64,000 bases of DNA, taken from Saposhnikovia divaricata. Taxonomy: Eukaryota > Streptophyta > Magnoliopsida > Apiales > Apiaceae. Made by a program: the position numbers and the translations under genes. Each line of letters begins with the position of its first letter. Within the stretch, counting starts at the first letter, position 1. Below are positions 38,365 to 51,715 of this stretch, piece by piece. The notes beneath the pieces are model-generated. The model was not told where the DNA came from, searched no databases, and saw nothing but the letters and a program-made list of their open reading frames with translations. Location: contig CM071595.1 of assembly GCA_036435485.1 (NCBI GenBank), positions 1,302,001-1,366,000 on the forward strand, written 5' to 3'.

Positions 38365-41300
38365 AAAATGGTCCGACTCGATTTTTAACAATATCCCGTG
38401 TACTAACTCCTTTGAGGATTATCCAAAAACCGAGTTTTGACTATATAAGCTCCGATACAGGTCTGAATTGTGTCAAATAAAATTTCGTTGAATTCCAATA
38501 ACCCATAGGAACAAAATATTTAAAAATATCAACAAAATGGTCCGACCCGATTTTTAACAATATCCCGTGTACTAACCCCTTTGAGGATTATCCAAAAACC
38601 GAGTTTTGACTATATCAGCTCCGATTCAGGTCTGAATTGCGTCAAATAAAATTTCGTTGAATTCCAATAACCCATAGGAACAAAATATGTAAAAATATCC
38701 TTAAAATGGTCATACTCGATTTTTAACAATATCCCGTGTACTAACCACTTTGAGGATTATCCGAAAACCGAGTTTCGTTCATATCAGCTCCGATTCAGGT
38801 CTGAATTGCGTCAAATAAAATTTCGTTGAATTCCAATAACCCATATGAACAAAATATTTAAAAATAACCACAAAATGGTCCGACCCGATTTTTAACAATA
38901 TCCCGTGTACTAACCCCTTTGAGAATGTTCCGAAAACCGAGTTTCGATCATATCAGCTCCGATTCCGGTCCGAATTGCGTCAAATAAAATTTTGTTGAAT
39001 TCCAATAACCCATAGGAACAAAATATGTAAAAATATCCACAAAATGGTCCGACTCGATTTTTAACAATATCCCGTGTACTAACCCCTTTGAGGATTATCC
39101 AAAAACCGAGTTTTGACTATATAAGCTCCGATACCGGTCTGAATTGTGTCAAATAAAATTTCGTTGAATTCCAATAACCCATAGGAACAAAATATTTAAA
39201 AATTTCAACAAAATGGTCCGACCCGATTTTTAACAATATCCCGTGTACTAACCCCTTTGAGGATTATCCAAAAACCGAGTTTTTGACTATATCAGCTCCG
39301 ATTCAGGTCTGAATTGCGTCAAATAAAATTTCGTTGAATTCCAATAACCCATAGGAACAAAATATGTAAAAATATCCTTAAAATGGTCCGACTCGATTTT
39401 TAACAATATCCCGTGTACTAACCACTTTGAGGATTATCCGAAAACCGAGTTTCGTTCATATCAGCTCCGATTCAGGTCTGAATTGCGTCAAATAAAATTT
39501 CGTTGAATTCCAATAACCCATATGAACAAAATATTTAAAAATATCCACAAAATGGTCTGACCCGATTTTTAACAATATCCCGTGTACTAACCCCTTTGAG
39601 AATGTTCCGAAAACCGAGTTTCGATCATATCAGCTCCGATTCCGGTCCGAACTGCGTCAAATAAAATTTTGTTGAATTCCAATAACCCATAGGAACAAAA
39701 TATGTAAAAATATCCACAAAATGGTCCGACTCGATTTTTAACAATATCCCGTGTACTAACCCCTTTGAGGATTATCCAAAAACCGGGTTTTGACTATATA
39801 AGCTCCGATACAGGTCTGAATTGTGTCAAATAAAATTTCGTTGAATTCCAATAACCCATAGGAACAAAATATTTAAAAATATCAACAAAATGGTCCGACC
39901 CGATTTTTAACAATATCCCGTGTACTAACCCCTTTAAGGATTATCCAAAAACCGAGTTTTGACTATATCAGCTCCGATTCAGGTCTGAATTGCGTCAAAT
40001 AAAATTTCGTTGAATTCCAATAACCCATACGAACAAAATATGTAAAAATATCCTTAAAATGGTCCGACTCGATTTTTAACAATATCCCGTGTACTAACCA
40101 CTTTGAGGATTATCCGAAAACCGAGTTTCGTTCATATCAGCTCCGATTCAGGTCTGAATTGCGTCAAATAAAATTTCGTTGAATTCCAATAACCCATATG
40201 AACAAAATATTTAAAAATATCCTCAAAATGGTCCGACCCGATTTTTAACAATATCCCGTGTACTAACCCTTTTGAGAATTTTCCGAAAACCGAGTTTCGA
40301 TCATATCAGCTTCGATTCTGGTCTGAATTGCGTCAAATAAAATTTCGTTGAATTCCAATAACCCATAGGAACAAAATATTTAAAAATATCCACAAAATGG
40401 TCCGACTCGATTTTTAACAATATCCCGTGTACTAACCCCTTTGAGGATTATCCAAAAACCGAGTTTTGACTATATCAGCTCCGATTCAGGTCTGAATTGC
40501 GTCAAATAAAATTTCGTTGAATTCCAATAACCCATAGGAACAAAATATGTAAAAATATCCTTAAAGTGGTCCGACTCGATTTTTAACAATATCCCGTGTA
40601 CTAACCACTTTGAGGATTATCCGAAAACCGAGTTTCGTTCATATCAGCTCCGATTCAGGTCTGAATTGCGTCAAATAAAATTTTGTTGAATTCCAATAAC
40701 GCATAGGAACAAAATATTTAAAAATATCCACAAAATGGTCAGACCCGATTTTTAACAATATCCCGTGTACTAACCCCTTTGAGAATTTTCCGAAAACCGA
40801 GTTTCAATCATATCAGCTCCGATTCCGGTCTGAATTGCGTCAAATAAAATTTCGTTGAATTCCAATAACCCATAGGAACAAAATATTTAAAAATATCCAC
40901 AAAATGGTCCGACTCGATTTTTAACAATATCCCGTGTACTAACCCCTTTGAGGATTATCCAAAAACCGAGTTTTGACTATATAAGCTCCGATTCAGGTCT
41001 GAATTGCGTCAAATAAAATTTCGTTGAATTCCAATAACCCATAGGAACAAAATATGTAAAAATATCCACAAAATGGTCCGACTCAATTTTTAACAATATC
41101 CCGTGTACTAACCCCTTTGAGGATTATCCAAAAACCGAGTTTTGACTATATGAGCTCCGATTCTGGTCTGAATTGCGTCAAATAAAATTTCGTTGAATTC
41201 CAATAACCCATAGGAACAAAATATTTAAAAATATCAACAAAATGGTCCGACCCGATTTTTAACAATATCCCGTGTACTAACCCCTTTGAGGATTATCCAA

Positions 41301-41914
41301 AAACCGAGTTTTGACTATATCAGCTCCGATTCAGGTCTGAATTGCGTCAAATAAAATTTCGTTGAATTCCAATAACCCATAGGAACAAAATATGTAAAAA
41401 TATCCTTAAAGTGGTCCGACTCAATTTTTAACAATATCCCGTGTACTAACCACTTTGACGATTATCCGAAAATCGAGTTTCGTTCATATCAGCTCCGATT
41501 CAGGTCTGAATTGCGTCAAATAAAATTTCGTTGAATTCCAATAACCCATAGGAACAAAATATTTAAAAATATCCACAAAATGGTCAGACCCGATTTTTAA
41601 CAATATCCCGTGTACTAACCCCTTTGAGAATTTTCCGAAAACCGAGTTTCAATCATATCAGCTCCGATTCCGGTCTGAATTGCGTCAAATAAAATTTCGT
41701 TGAATTCCAATAACCCATAGGAACAAAATATTTAAAAATATCCACAAAATGGTCCGACTCAATTTTTAACAATATCCCGTGTACTAACCCCTTTGAGGAT
41801 TATCCAAAAACCGAGTTTTGACGATATAAGCTCCGATTCAGGTCTGAATTGCGTCAAATAAAATTTCGTTGAATTCCAATAACCCATAGGAACAAAATAT
41901 GTAAAAATATCCAC
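38365..41914. repeat. 3,550-bp segmental duplication, copy 2
   Basis: A repeat of 33970-37519, including the T5 insertion (39280-39284) and the GAGCTC-bearing M monomer (41070). After its final K (41746) the order switches to D with 'cacgtctg', where copy 1 has C. The downstream end therefore falls in the identical stretch near 41915-41965. Confidence 0.9.
39280..39284. other. Copied single-base insertion (T5 tract)
   Basis: Same 'gagtttttgac' as at 34885, exactly 4,395 bp downstream. The phase becomes +2 from here. It dates the insertion before the duplication. Confidence 0.93.
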
Positions 41915-42590
41915 AAAATGGTCCGACCCGATTTTTAACAATATCCCGTGTACTAACCCCTTTGAGGATTATCCAAAAACCGAGTTTTGACTATATCAGC
42001 TCCGATTCACGTCTGAATTGCGTCAAATAAAATTTCGTTGAATTCCAATAACCCATTGGAACAAAATATGTAAAAATATCCTTAAAATGGTCCGACTCGA
42101 GTTTTAACAATATCCCGTGTACTAACCACTTTGAGGATTATCCGAAAACCGAGTTTCGTTCATATCAGCTCCGATTCAGGTCTGAATTGCGTCAAATAAA
42201 ATTTCGTTGAATTCCAATAACCCATATGAACAAAATATTTAAAAATATCCACAAAATGGTCCGACCCGATTTTTAACAATATCCCGTGTACTAACCCTTT
42301 TGAGAATTTTCCGAAAACCGAGTTTCGATCATATCAGCTCCGATTCCGGTCTGAATTGCGTCAAATAAAATTTCGTTGAATTCCAATAACCCATAGGAAC
42401 AAAATAGTTAAAAATATCCACAAAATGGTCAGACCCGATTTTTAACAATATCCCGTGTACTAACCCCTTTGAGAATTTTCCGAAAACCGAGTTTCAATCA
42501 TATCAGCTCCGATTCCGGTCTGAATTGCGTCAAATAAAATTTCGTTGAATTCCAATAACCCATAGGAACAAAATATTTAAAAATATCCAC
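41915..42590. repeat. 4-monomer junction segment D E C3' L
   Basis: The D ('cacgtctg', 'cattgg') and E ('cgagttttaac') are copies of those at 37858-38195 and recur at 43098-43435. The C3' ends in 'aatagttaaaaat', a private variant, before L (42422). It looks like an unequal-exchange product between the two D-E-C3 runs. Confidence 0.78.
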
Positions 42591-45294
42591 AAAATGGTCC
42601 GACTCAATTTTTAACAATATCCCGTGTACTAACCCCTTTGAGGATTATCCAAAAACCGAGTTTTGACGATATAAGCTCCGATTCAGGTCTGAATTGCGTC
42701 AAATAAAATTTCGTTGAATTCCAATAACCCATAGGAACAAAATATGTAAAAATATCCACAAAATGGTCCGACCCGATTTTTAACAATATCCCGTGTACTA
42801 ACCCCTTTAAGAATTTTCCGAAAACCGAGTTTCGATCATATCAGCTCCGATTCCGGTCCGAACTGCGTCAAATAAAATTTTGTTGAATTCCAATAACCCA
42901 TAGGAACAAAATATGTAAAAATATCCACAAAATGGTCCGACTCGATTTTTAACAATATCCCGTGTACTAACCCCTTTGAGGATTATCCAAAAACCGAGTT
43001 TTGACTATAAAAGCTCCGATACAGGTCTGAATTGTGTCAAATAAAATTTTGTTGAATTCCAATAACCCATAGGAACAAAATATTTAAAAATATCAACAAA
43101 ATGGTCCGACCCGATTTTTAACAATATCCCGTGTACTAACCCCTTTGAGGATTATCCAAAAACCGAGTTTTGACTATATCAGCTCCGATTCACGTCTGAA
43201 TTGCGTCAAATAAAATTTCGTTGAATTCCAATAACCCATTGGAACAAAATATGTAAAAATATCCTTAAAATGGTCCGACTCGAGTTTTAACAATATCCCG
43301 TGTACTAACCACTTTGAGGATTATCCGAAAACCGAGTTTCGTTCATATCAGCTCCGATTCAGGTCTGAATTGCGTCAAATAAAATTTCGTTGAATTCCAA
43401 TAACCCATATGAACAAAATATTTAAAAATATCCACAAAATGGTCCGACCCGATTTTTAACAATATCCCGTGTACTAACCCTTTTGAGAATTTTCCGAAAA
43501 CCGAGTTTCGATCATATCAGCTCCGATTCCGGTCTGAATTGCGTCAAATAAAATTTCGTTGAATTCCAATAACCCATAGGAACAAAATATTTAAAAATAT
43601 CCACAAAATGGTCCGACTCGATTTTTAACAATATCCCGTGTACTAACCCCTTTGAGGATTATCCAAAAACAGAGTTTTGACTATATCAGCTCCGATTCAG
43701 GTCTGAATTGCGTCAAATAAATTTTCGTTGAATTCCAATAACCCATAGGAACAAAATATGTAAAAATATCCTTAAAGTGGTCCGACTCGATTTTTAACAA
43801 TATCCCGTGTACTAACCACTTTGAGGATTATCCGAAAACCGAGTTTCGTTCATATCAGCTCCGATTCAGGTCTGAATTGCGTCAAATAAAATTTTGTTGA
43901 ATTCCAATAACGCATAGGAACAAAATATTTAAAAATATCCACAAAATGGTCAGACCCGATTTTTAACAATATCCCGTGTACTAACCCCTTTGAGAATTTT
44001 CCGAAAACCGAGTTTCAATCATATCAGCTCCGATTCCGGTCTGAATTGCGTCAAATAAAATTTCGTTGAATTCCAATAACCCATAGGAACAAAATATTTA
44101 AAAATATCCACAAAATGGTCCGACTCGATTTTTAACAATTTCCCGTGTACTAACCCCTTTGAGGATTATCCAAAAACCGAGTTTTGACTATATAAGCTCC
44201 GATTCAGGTCTGAATTGCGTCAAATAAAATTTCGTTGAATTCCAATAACCCATAGGAACAAAATATGTAAAAATATCCACAAAATGGTCCGACTCAATTT
44301 TTAACAATATCCCGTGTACTAACCCCTTTGAGGATTATCCAAAAACCGAGTTTTGACTATATCAGCTCCGATTCAGGTCTGAATTGCGTCAAATAAAATT
44401 TCGTTGAATTCCAATAACCCATAGGAACAAAATATTTAAAAATATCAACAAAATGGTCCGACCCGATTTTTAACAATATCCCGTGTACTAACCCCTTTGA
44501 GGATTATCCAAAAACCGAGTTTTGACTATATCAGCTTCGATTCAGGTCTGAATTGCGTCAAATAAAATTTCGTTGAATTCCAATAACCCATAGGAACAAA
44601 ATATGTAAAAATATCCTTAAAGTGGTCCGACTCAATTTTTAACAATATCCCGTGTACTAACCACTTTGAGGATTATCCGAAAATCGAGTTTCGTTCATAT
44701 CAGCTCCGATTCAGGTCTGAATTGCGTCAAATAAAATTTCGTTGAATTCCAATAACCCATAGGAACAAAATATTTAAAAATATCCACAAAATGGTCAGAC
44801 CCGATTTTTAACAATATCCCGTGTACTAACCCCTTTGAGAATTTTCCGAAAACCGAGTTTCAATCATATCAGCTCCGATTCCGGTCTGAATTGCGTCAAA
44901 TAAAATTTCGTTGAATTCCAATAACCCATAGGAACAAAATATTTAAAAATATCCACAAAATGGTCCGACTCAATTTTTAACAATATCCCGTGTACTAACC
45001 CCTTTGAGGATTATCCAAAAACCGAGTTTTGACTATATAAGCTCCGATTCAGGTCTGAATTGCGTCAAATAAAATTTCGTTGAATTCCAATAACCCATAG
45101 GAACAAAATATGTAAAAATATCCACAAAATGGTCCGACCCGATTTTTAACAATATCCCGTGTACTAACCCCTTTGAGAATTTTCCGAAAACCGAGTTTCG
45201 ATCATATCAGCTCCGATTCCGGTCCGAACTGCGTCAAATAAAATTTCGTTGAATTCCAATAACCCATAGGAACAAAATATTTAAAAATATCAAC
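42591..45294. repeat. 16-monomer mosaic K C A D E C3' G E L K M' D E L K C
   Basis: K C A D E C3 G E L K M D E L K combines the order of 37351-38364 with that of 35830-37519, both from domain II. Private changes include 'aacagag' and 'aaattttcg' in G (43605), 'aatttcccg' in K (44112) and 'cagcttcg' in D (44450). Confidence 0.8.
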
Positions 45295-46477
45295 AAAATG
45301 GTCCGACCAGATTTTTAACAATATCCCGTGTACTAACCCCTTTGAGGATTATCCAAAAACCGAGTTTTGACTATATCAGCTCCGATTCAGGTCTGAATTG
45401 CGTCAAATAAAATTTCGTTGAATTCCAATAACCCATAGGAACAAAATATGTAAAAATATCCTTAAAGTGGTCCGACTCGATTTTTAACAATATCCCGTGT
45501 ACTAACCACTTTGAGGATTATCCGAAAACCGAGTTTCGTTCATATCAGCTCCGATTCAGGTCTGAATTGCGTCAAATAAAATTTCGTTGAATTCCAATAA
45601 CCCATAGGAACAAAATATTTAAAAATATCCACAAAATGGTCAGACCCGATTTTTAACAATATCCCGTGTACTAACCCCTTTGAGGATTATCCAAAAACCG
45701 AGTTTTGACTATATAAGCTCCGATTCAGGTCTGAATTGCGTCAAATAAACTTTCGTTGAATTCCAATAACCCATAGGAACAAAATATGTAAAAATATCCA
45801 CAAAATGGTCCGACCCAATTTTTAACAATATCCCGTGTACTAACCCCTTTGAGAATTTTCCGAAAACCGAGTTTCGATCATATCAGCTCCGATTCCGGTC
45901 CGAACTGCGTCGAATAAAATTTCGTTGAATTCCAATAACCCATAGGAACAAAATATTTAAAAATATCAACAAAATGGTCCGACCCAATTTTTAACAATAT
46001 CCCGTGTACTAACCCCTTTGAGGATTATCCAAAAACCGAGTTTTGACTATATAAGCTCCGATTCAGGTCTGAATTGCGTCAAATAAAATTTCGTTGAATT
46101 CCAATAACCCATAGGAACAAAATATGTAAAAATATCCACAAAATGGTCCGACTCGATTTTTAACAATATCCCGTGTACTAACCCCTTTGAGGATTATCCA
46201 AAAACCGAGTTTTGACTATATCAGCTCCGATTCAGGTCTGAATTGCGTCAAATAAAATTTCGTTGAATTCCAATAACCCATAGGAACAAAATATGTAAAA
46301 ATATCCTTAAAATGGTCCGACTCGATTTTTAACAATATCCCTTGTACTAACCACTTTGGGGATTATCCGAAAACCGAGTTTCGTTCATATCAGCTCCGAT
46401 TCAGGTCTGAATTGCGTCAAATAAAATTTCGTTGAATTCCAATAACCCATAGGAACAAAATATTTAAAAATATCCAC
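45295..46477. repeat. Domain I fragment D E F C B G H inside domain III
   Basis: 1,183 bp in the order of 11-mer positions 4-10. Private marks are 'gaccagat' (D), 'aaataaactttcg' (F, about 45743), 'gacccaat' in C and B, 'gtcgaataa' (C) and 'cccttgtac' (H). The E-to-H part recurs at 52223-53236 with 'aaataaactttcg' and both 'gacccaat' variants. Confidence 0.84.
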
Positions 46478-48336
46478 AAAATGGTCAGACCCGATTTTTA
46501 ACAATATCCCGTGTACTAACCCCTTTGAGAATTTTCCGAAAACCGAGTTTCAATCATATCAGCTCCGATTCCGGTCTGAATTGCGTCAAATAAAATTTCG
46601 TTGAATTCCAATAACCCATAGGAACAAAATATTTAAAAATATCCACAAAATGGTCCGACTCAATTTTTAACAATATCCCGTGTACTAACCCCTTTGAGGA
46701 TTATCCAAAAACCGAGTTTTGACTATATAAGCTCCGATTCAGGTCTGAATTGCGTCAAATAAAATTTCGTTGAATTCCAATAACCCATAGGAACAAAATA
46801 TGTAAAAATATCCACAAAATGGTCCGACCCGATTTTTAACAATATCCCGTGTACTAACCCCTTTGAGAATTTTCCGAAAACCGAGTTTCGATCATATCAG
46901 CTCCGATTCCGGTCCGAACTGCGTCAAATAAAATTTCGTTGAATTCCAATAACCCATAGGAACAAAATATTTAAAAATATCAACAAAATGGTCCGACCCG
47001 ATTTTTAACAATATCCCGTGTACTAACCCCTTTGAGGATTATCCAAAAACCGAGTTTTGACTATATCAGCTCCGATTCAGGTCTGAATTGCGTCAAATAA
47101 AATTTCGTTGAATTCCAATAACCCATAGGAACAAAATATGTAAAAATATCCTTAAAGTGGTCCGACTCGATTTTTAACAATATCCCGTGTACTAACCACT
47201 TTGAGGATTATCCGAAAACCGAGTTTCGTTCATATCAGCTCCGATTCAGGTCTGAATTGCGTCAAATAAAATTTCGTTGAATTCCAATAACCCATAGGAA
47301 CAAAATATTTAAAAATATCAACAAAATGGTCCGACTCAATTTTTAACAATATCCCGTGTACTAACCCCTTTAAGGATTATCCAAAAACCGAGTTTTGACT
47401 ATATAAGCTCCGATTCAGGTCTGAATTGCGTCAAATAAAATTTCGTTGAATTCCAATAACCCATAGGAACAAAATATGTAAAAATATCCACAAAATGGTC
47501 CGACTCAATTTTTAACAATATCCCGTGTACTAACCCCTTTGAGGATTATCCAAAAACCGAGTTTTGACTATATCAGCTCCGATTCAGGTCTGAAATGCGT
47601 CAAATAAAATTTCGTTGAATTCCAATAACCCATAGGAACAAAATATTTAAAAATATCAACAAAATGGTCCGACCCGATTTTTAACAATATCCCGTGTACT
47701 AACCCCTTTGAGGATTATCCAAAAACCGAGTTTTGACTATATCAGCTCCGATTCAGGTCTGAATTGCGTCAAATAAAATTTCGTTGAATTCCAATAACCC
47801 ATAGGAACAAAATATGTAAAAATATCCACAAAATGGTCCGACCCGATTTTTAACAATATCCCGTGTACTAACCCCTTTGAGGATTATCCGAAAACCGAGT
47901 TTCGATCATATCAGCTCCGATTCCGGTCCGAACTGCGTCAAATAAAATTTCGTTGAATTCCAATAACCCATAGGAACAAAATATTTAAAAATATCAACAA
48001 AATGGTCCGACCCGATTTTTAACAATATCCCGTGTACTAACCCCTTTGAGGATTATCCAAAAACCGAGTTTTGACTATATCAGCTCCGATTCAGGTCTGA
48101 ATTGCGTCAAATAAAATTTCGTTGAATTCCAATAACCCATAAGAACAAAATATGTAAAAATATCCTTAAAGTGGTCCGACTCGATTTTTAACAATATCCC
48201 GTGTACTAACCACTTTGAGGATTATCCGAAAACCGAGTTTCGTTCATATCAGCTCCGATTCAGGTCTGAATTGCGTCAAATAAAATTTCGTTGAATTCCA
48301 ATAACCCATAGGAACAAAATATTTAAAAATATCCAC
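46478..48336. repeat. 11-monomer mosaic L K C D E K M' D' C' D E
   Basis: No clean HOR. Chimeras: D' (47661) ends in 'ccac' instead of 'cctt', and C' (47830) has 'gaggattatccg' with a C rear. K at 47323 has 'tttaaggatt', and the D at 47999 has 'cataagaac'. Confidence 0.75.
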
Positions 48337-50870
48337 AAAATGGTCCGACTCAATTTTTAACAATATCCCGTGTACTAACCCCTTTGAGGATTATCCAAAA
48401 ACCGAGTTTTGACTATATAAGCTCCGATTCAGGTCTGAATTGCGTCAAATAAAATTTCGTTGAATTCCAATAACCCATAGGAACAAAATATGTAAAAATA
48501 TCCACAAAATGGTCCGACTCAATTTTTAACAATATCCCGTGTACTAACCCCTTTGAGGATTATCCAAAAACCGAGTTTTGACTATATCAGCTCCGATTCA
48601 GGCTGAAATGCGTCAAATAAAATTTCGTTGAATTCCAATAACCCATAGGAACAAAATATTTAAAAATATCAACAAAATGGTCCGACCCGATTTTTAACAA
48701 TATCCCGTGTACTAACCCCTTTGAGGATTATCCAAAAACCGAGTTTTGACTATATCAGCTCCGATTCAGGTCTGAATTGCGTCAAATAAAATTTCGTTGA
48801 ATTCCAATAACCCATAGGAACAAAATATGTAAAAATATCCTTAAAGTGGTCCGACTCAATTTTTAACAATATCCCGTGTACTAACCACTTTGAGGATTAT
48901 CCGAAAATCGAGTTTCGTTCATATCAGCTCCGATTCAGGTCTGAATTGCGTCAAATAAAATTTCGTTGAATTCCAATAACCCATAGGAACAAAATATTTA
49001 AAAATATCCACAAAATGGTCAGACCCGATTTTTAACAATATCCCGTGTACTAACCCCTTTGAGAATTTTCCGAAAACCGAGTTTCAATCATATCAGCTCC
49101 GATTCCGGTCTGAATTGCGTCAAATAAAATTTCGTTGAATTCCAATAACCCATAGGAACAAAATATTTAAAAATATCCACAAAATGGTCCGACTCAATTT
49201 TTAACAATATCCCGTGTACTAACCCCTTTGAGGATTATCCAAAAACCGAGTTTTGACTATATAAGCTCCGATTCAGGTCTGAATTGCGTCAAATAAAATT
49301 TCGTTGAATTCCAATAACCCATAGGAACAAAATATGTAAAAATATCCACAAAATGGTCCGACTCAATTTTTAACAATATCCCGTGTACTAACCCCTTTGA
49401 GGATTATCCAAAAACCGAGTTTTGACTATATCAGCTCCGATTCAGGTCTGAAATGCGTCAAATAAAATTTCGTTGAATTCCAATAACCCATAGGAACAAA
49501 ATATTTAAAAATATCAACAAAATGGTCCGACCCGATTTTTAACAATATCCCGTGTACTAACCCCTTTGAGGATTATCCAAAAACCGAGTTTTGACTATAT
49601 CAGCTCCGATTCAGGTCTGAATTGCGTCAAATAAAATTTCGTTGAATTCCAATAACCCATAGGAACAAAATATGTAAAAATATCCTTAAAGTGGTCCGAC
49701 TCAATTTTTAACAATATCCCGTGTACTAACCACTTTGAGGATTATCCGAAAATCGAGTTTCGTTCATATCAGCTCCGATTCAGGTCTGAATTGCGTCAAA
49801 TAAAATTTCGTTGAATTCCAATAACCCATAGGAACAAAATATTTAAAAATATCCACAAAATGGTCAGACCCGATTTTTAACAATATCCCGTGTACTAACC
49901 CCTTTGAGAATTTTCCGAAAACCGAGTTTCAATCATATCAGCTCCGATTCCGGTCTGAATTGCGTCAAATAAAATTTCGTTGAATTCCAATAACCCATAG
50001 GAACAAAATATTTAAAAATATCCACAAAATGGTCCGACTCAATTTTTAACAATATCCCGTGTACTAACCCCTTTGAGGATTATCCAAAAACCGAGTTTTG
50101 ACTATATAAGCTCCGATTCAGGTCTGAATTGCGTCAAATAAAATTTCGTTGAATTCCAATAACCCATAGGAACAAAATATGTAAAAATATCCACAAAATG
50201 GTCCGACTCAATTTTTAACAATATCCCGTGTACTAACCCCTTTGAGGATTATCCAAAAACCGAGTTTTGACTATATCAGCTCCGATTCAGGTCTGAATTG
50301 CGTCAAATAAAATTTCGTTGAATTCCAATAACCCATAGGAACAAAATATTTAAAAATATCAACAAAATGGTCCGACCCGATTTTTAACAATATCCCGTGT
50401 ACTAACCCCTTTGAGGATTATCCAAAAACCGAGTTTTGACTATATCAGCTCCGATTCAGGTCTGAATTGCGTCAAATAAAATTTCGTTGAATTCCAATAA
50501 CCCATAGGAACAAAATATGTAAAAATATCCTTAAAGTGGTCCGACTCAATTTTTAACAATATCCCGTGTACTAACCACTTTGAGGATTATCCGAAAATCG
50601 AGTTTCGTTCATATCAGCTCCGATTCAGGTCTGAATTGCGTCAAATAAAATTTCGTTGAATTCCAATAACCCATAGGAACAAAATATTTAAAAATATCCA
50701 CAAAATGGTCAGACCCGATTTTTAACAATATCCCGTGTACTAACCCCTTTGAGAATTTTCCGAAAACCGAGTTTCAATCATATCAGCTCCGATTCCGGTC
50801 TGAATTGCGTCAAATAAAATTTCGTTGAATTCCAATAACCCATAGGAACAAAATATTTAAAAATATCCAC
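48337..50870. repeat. 5-monomer HOR (K M' D E L), three copies
   Basis: Units start at 48337 (844 bp because of a 1-bp deletion), 49181 and 50026 (845 bp each). The type E here has A16 and 'gaaaatcgag'. The third unit's M' has 'gaattgcg' instead of 'gaaatgcg'. This is the cleanest expression of the domain III HOR. Confidence 0.87.
48601..48605. other. Single-base deletion in satellite monomer
   Basis: The M' monomer at 48506 reads 'caggctgaaatg' where its sisters read 'caggtctgaaatg'. It is 168 bp and moves the array phase from +2 to +1. Confidence 0.92.
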
Positions 50871-51715
50871 AAAATGGTCCGACTCAATTTTTAACAATAT
50901 CCCGTGTACTAACCCCTTTGAGGATTATCCAAAAACCGAGTTTTGACTATATAAGCTCCGATTCAGGTCTGAATTGCGTCAAATAAAATTTCGTTGAATT
51001 CCAATAACCCATAGGAACTTAATATGTAAAAATATCCACAAAATGGTCCGACCCGATTTTTAACAATATCCCGTGTACTAACCCCTTTGAGAATTTTCTG
51101 AAAACCGAGTTTCGATCATATCAGCTCCGATTCCGGTCCGAACTGCGTCAAATAAAATTTCGTTGAATTCCAATAACCCATAGGAACAAAATATTTAAAA
51201 ATATCAACAAAATGGTCCGACCCGATTTTTAACAATATCCCGTGTACTAACCCCTTTGAGGATTATCCAAAAACCGAGTTTTGACTATATCAGCTCCGAT
51301 TCAGGTCTGAATTGCGTCAAATAAAATTTCGTTGAATTCCAATAACCCATAGGAACAAAATATGTAAAAATATCCTTAAAGTGGTCCGACTCGATTTTTA
51401 ACAATATCCCGTGTACTAACGACTTGGAGGATTATCCGAAAACCGAGTTTCGTTCATATCAGCTCCGATTCAGGTCTGAATTGCGTCAAATAAAATTTCG
51501 TTGAATTCCAATAACCCATAGGAACAAAATATTTAAAAATATCCACAAAATGGTCAGACCCGATTTTTAACAATATCCCGTGTACTAACCCCTTTGAGAA
51601 TTTTCCGAAAACCGAGTTTCAATCATATCAGCTCCGATTCCGGTCTGAATTGCGTCAAATAAAATTTCGTTGAATTCCAATAACCCATAGGAACAAAATA
51701 TTTAAAAATATCCAC
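50871..51715. repeat. 5-monomer unit K C D E L with private marks
   Basis: A K-M-D-E-L relative in which C replaces M. K has 'ggaacttaatatg' and C has 'attttctga'; both recur in the next unit at 51716. E has 'aacgacttgg', not seen elsewhere. Confidence 0.83.

Noticed and set aside
33970..41914. The near-identical 3.5-kb copies as an assembly error.
   Set aside because: Not excluded, but the copies differ at one base, have different right-hand neighbours and different left-hand neighbours. This fits a real duplication better than a simple stutter.
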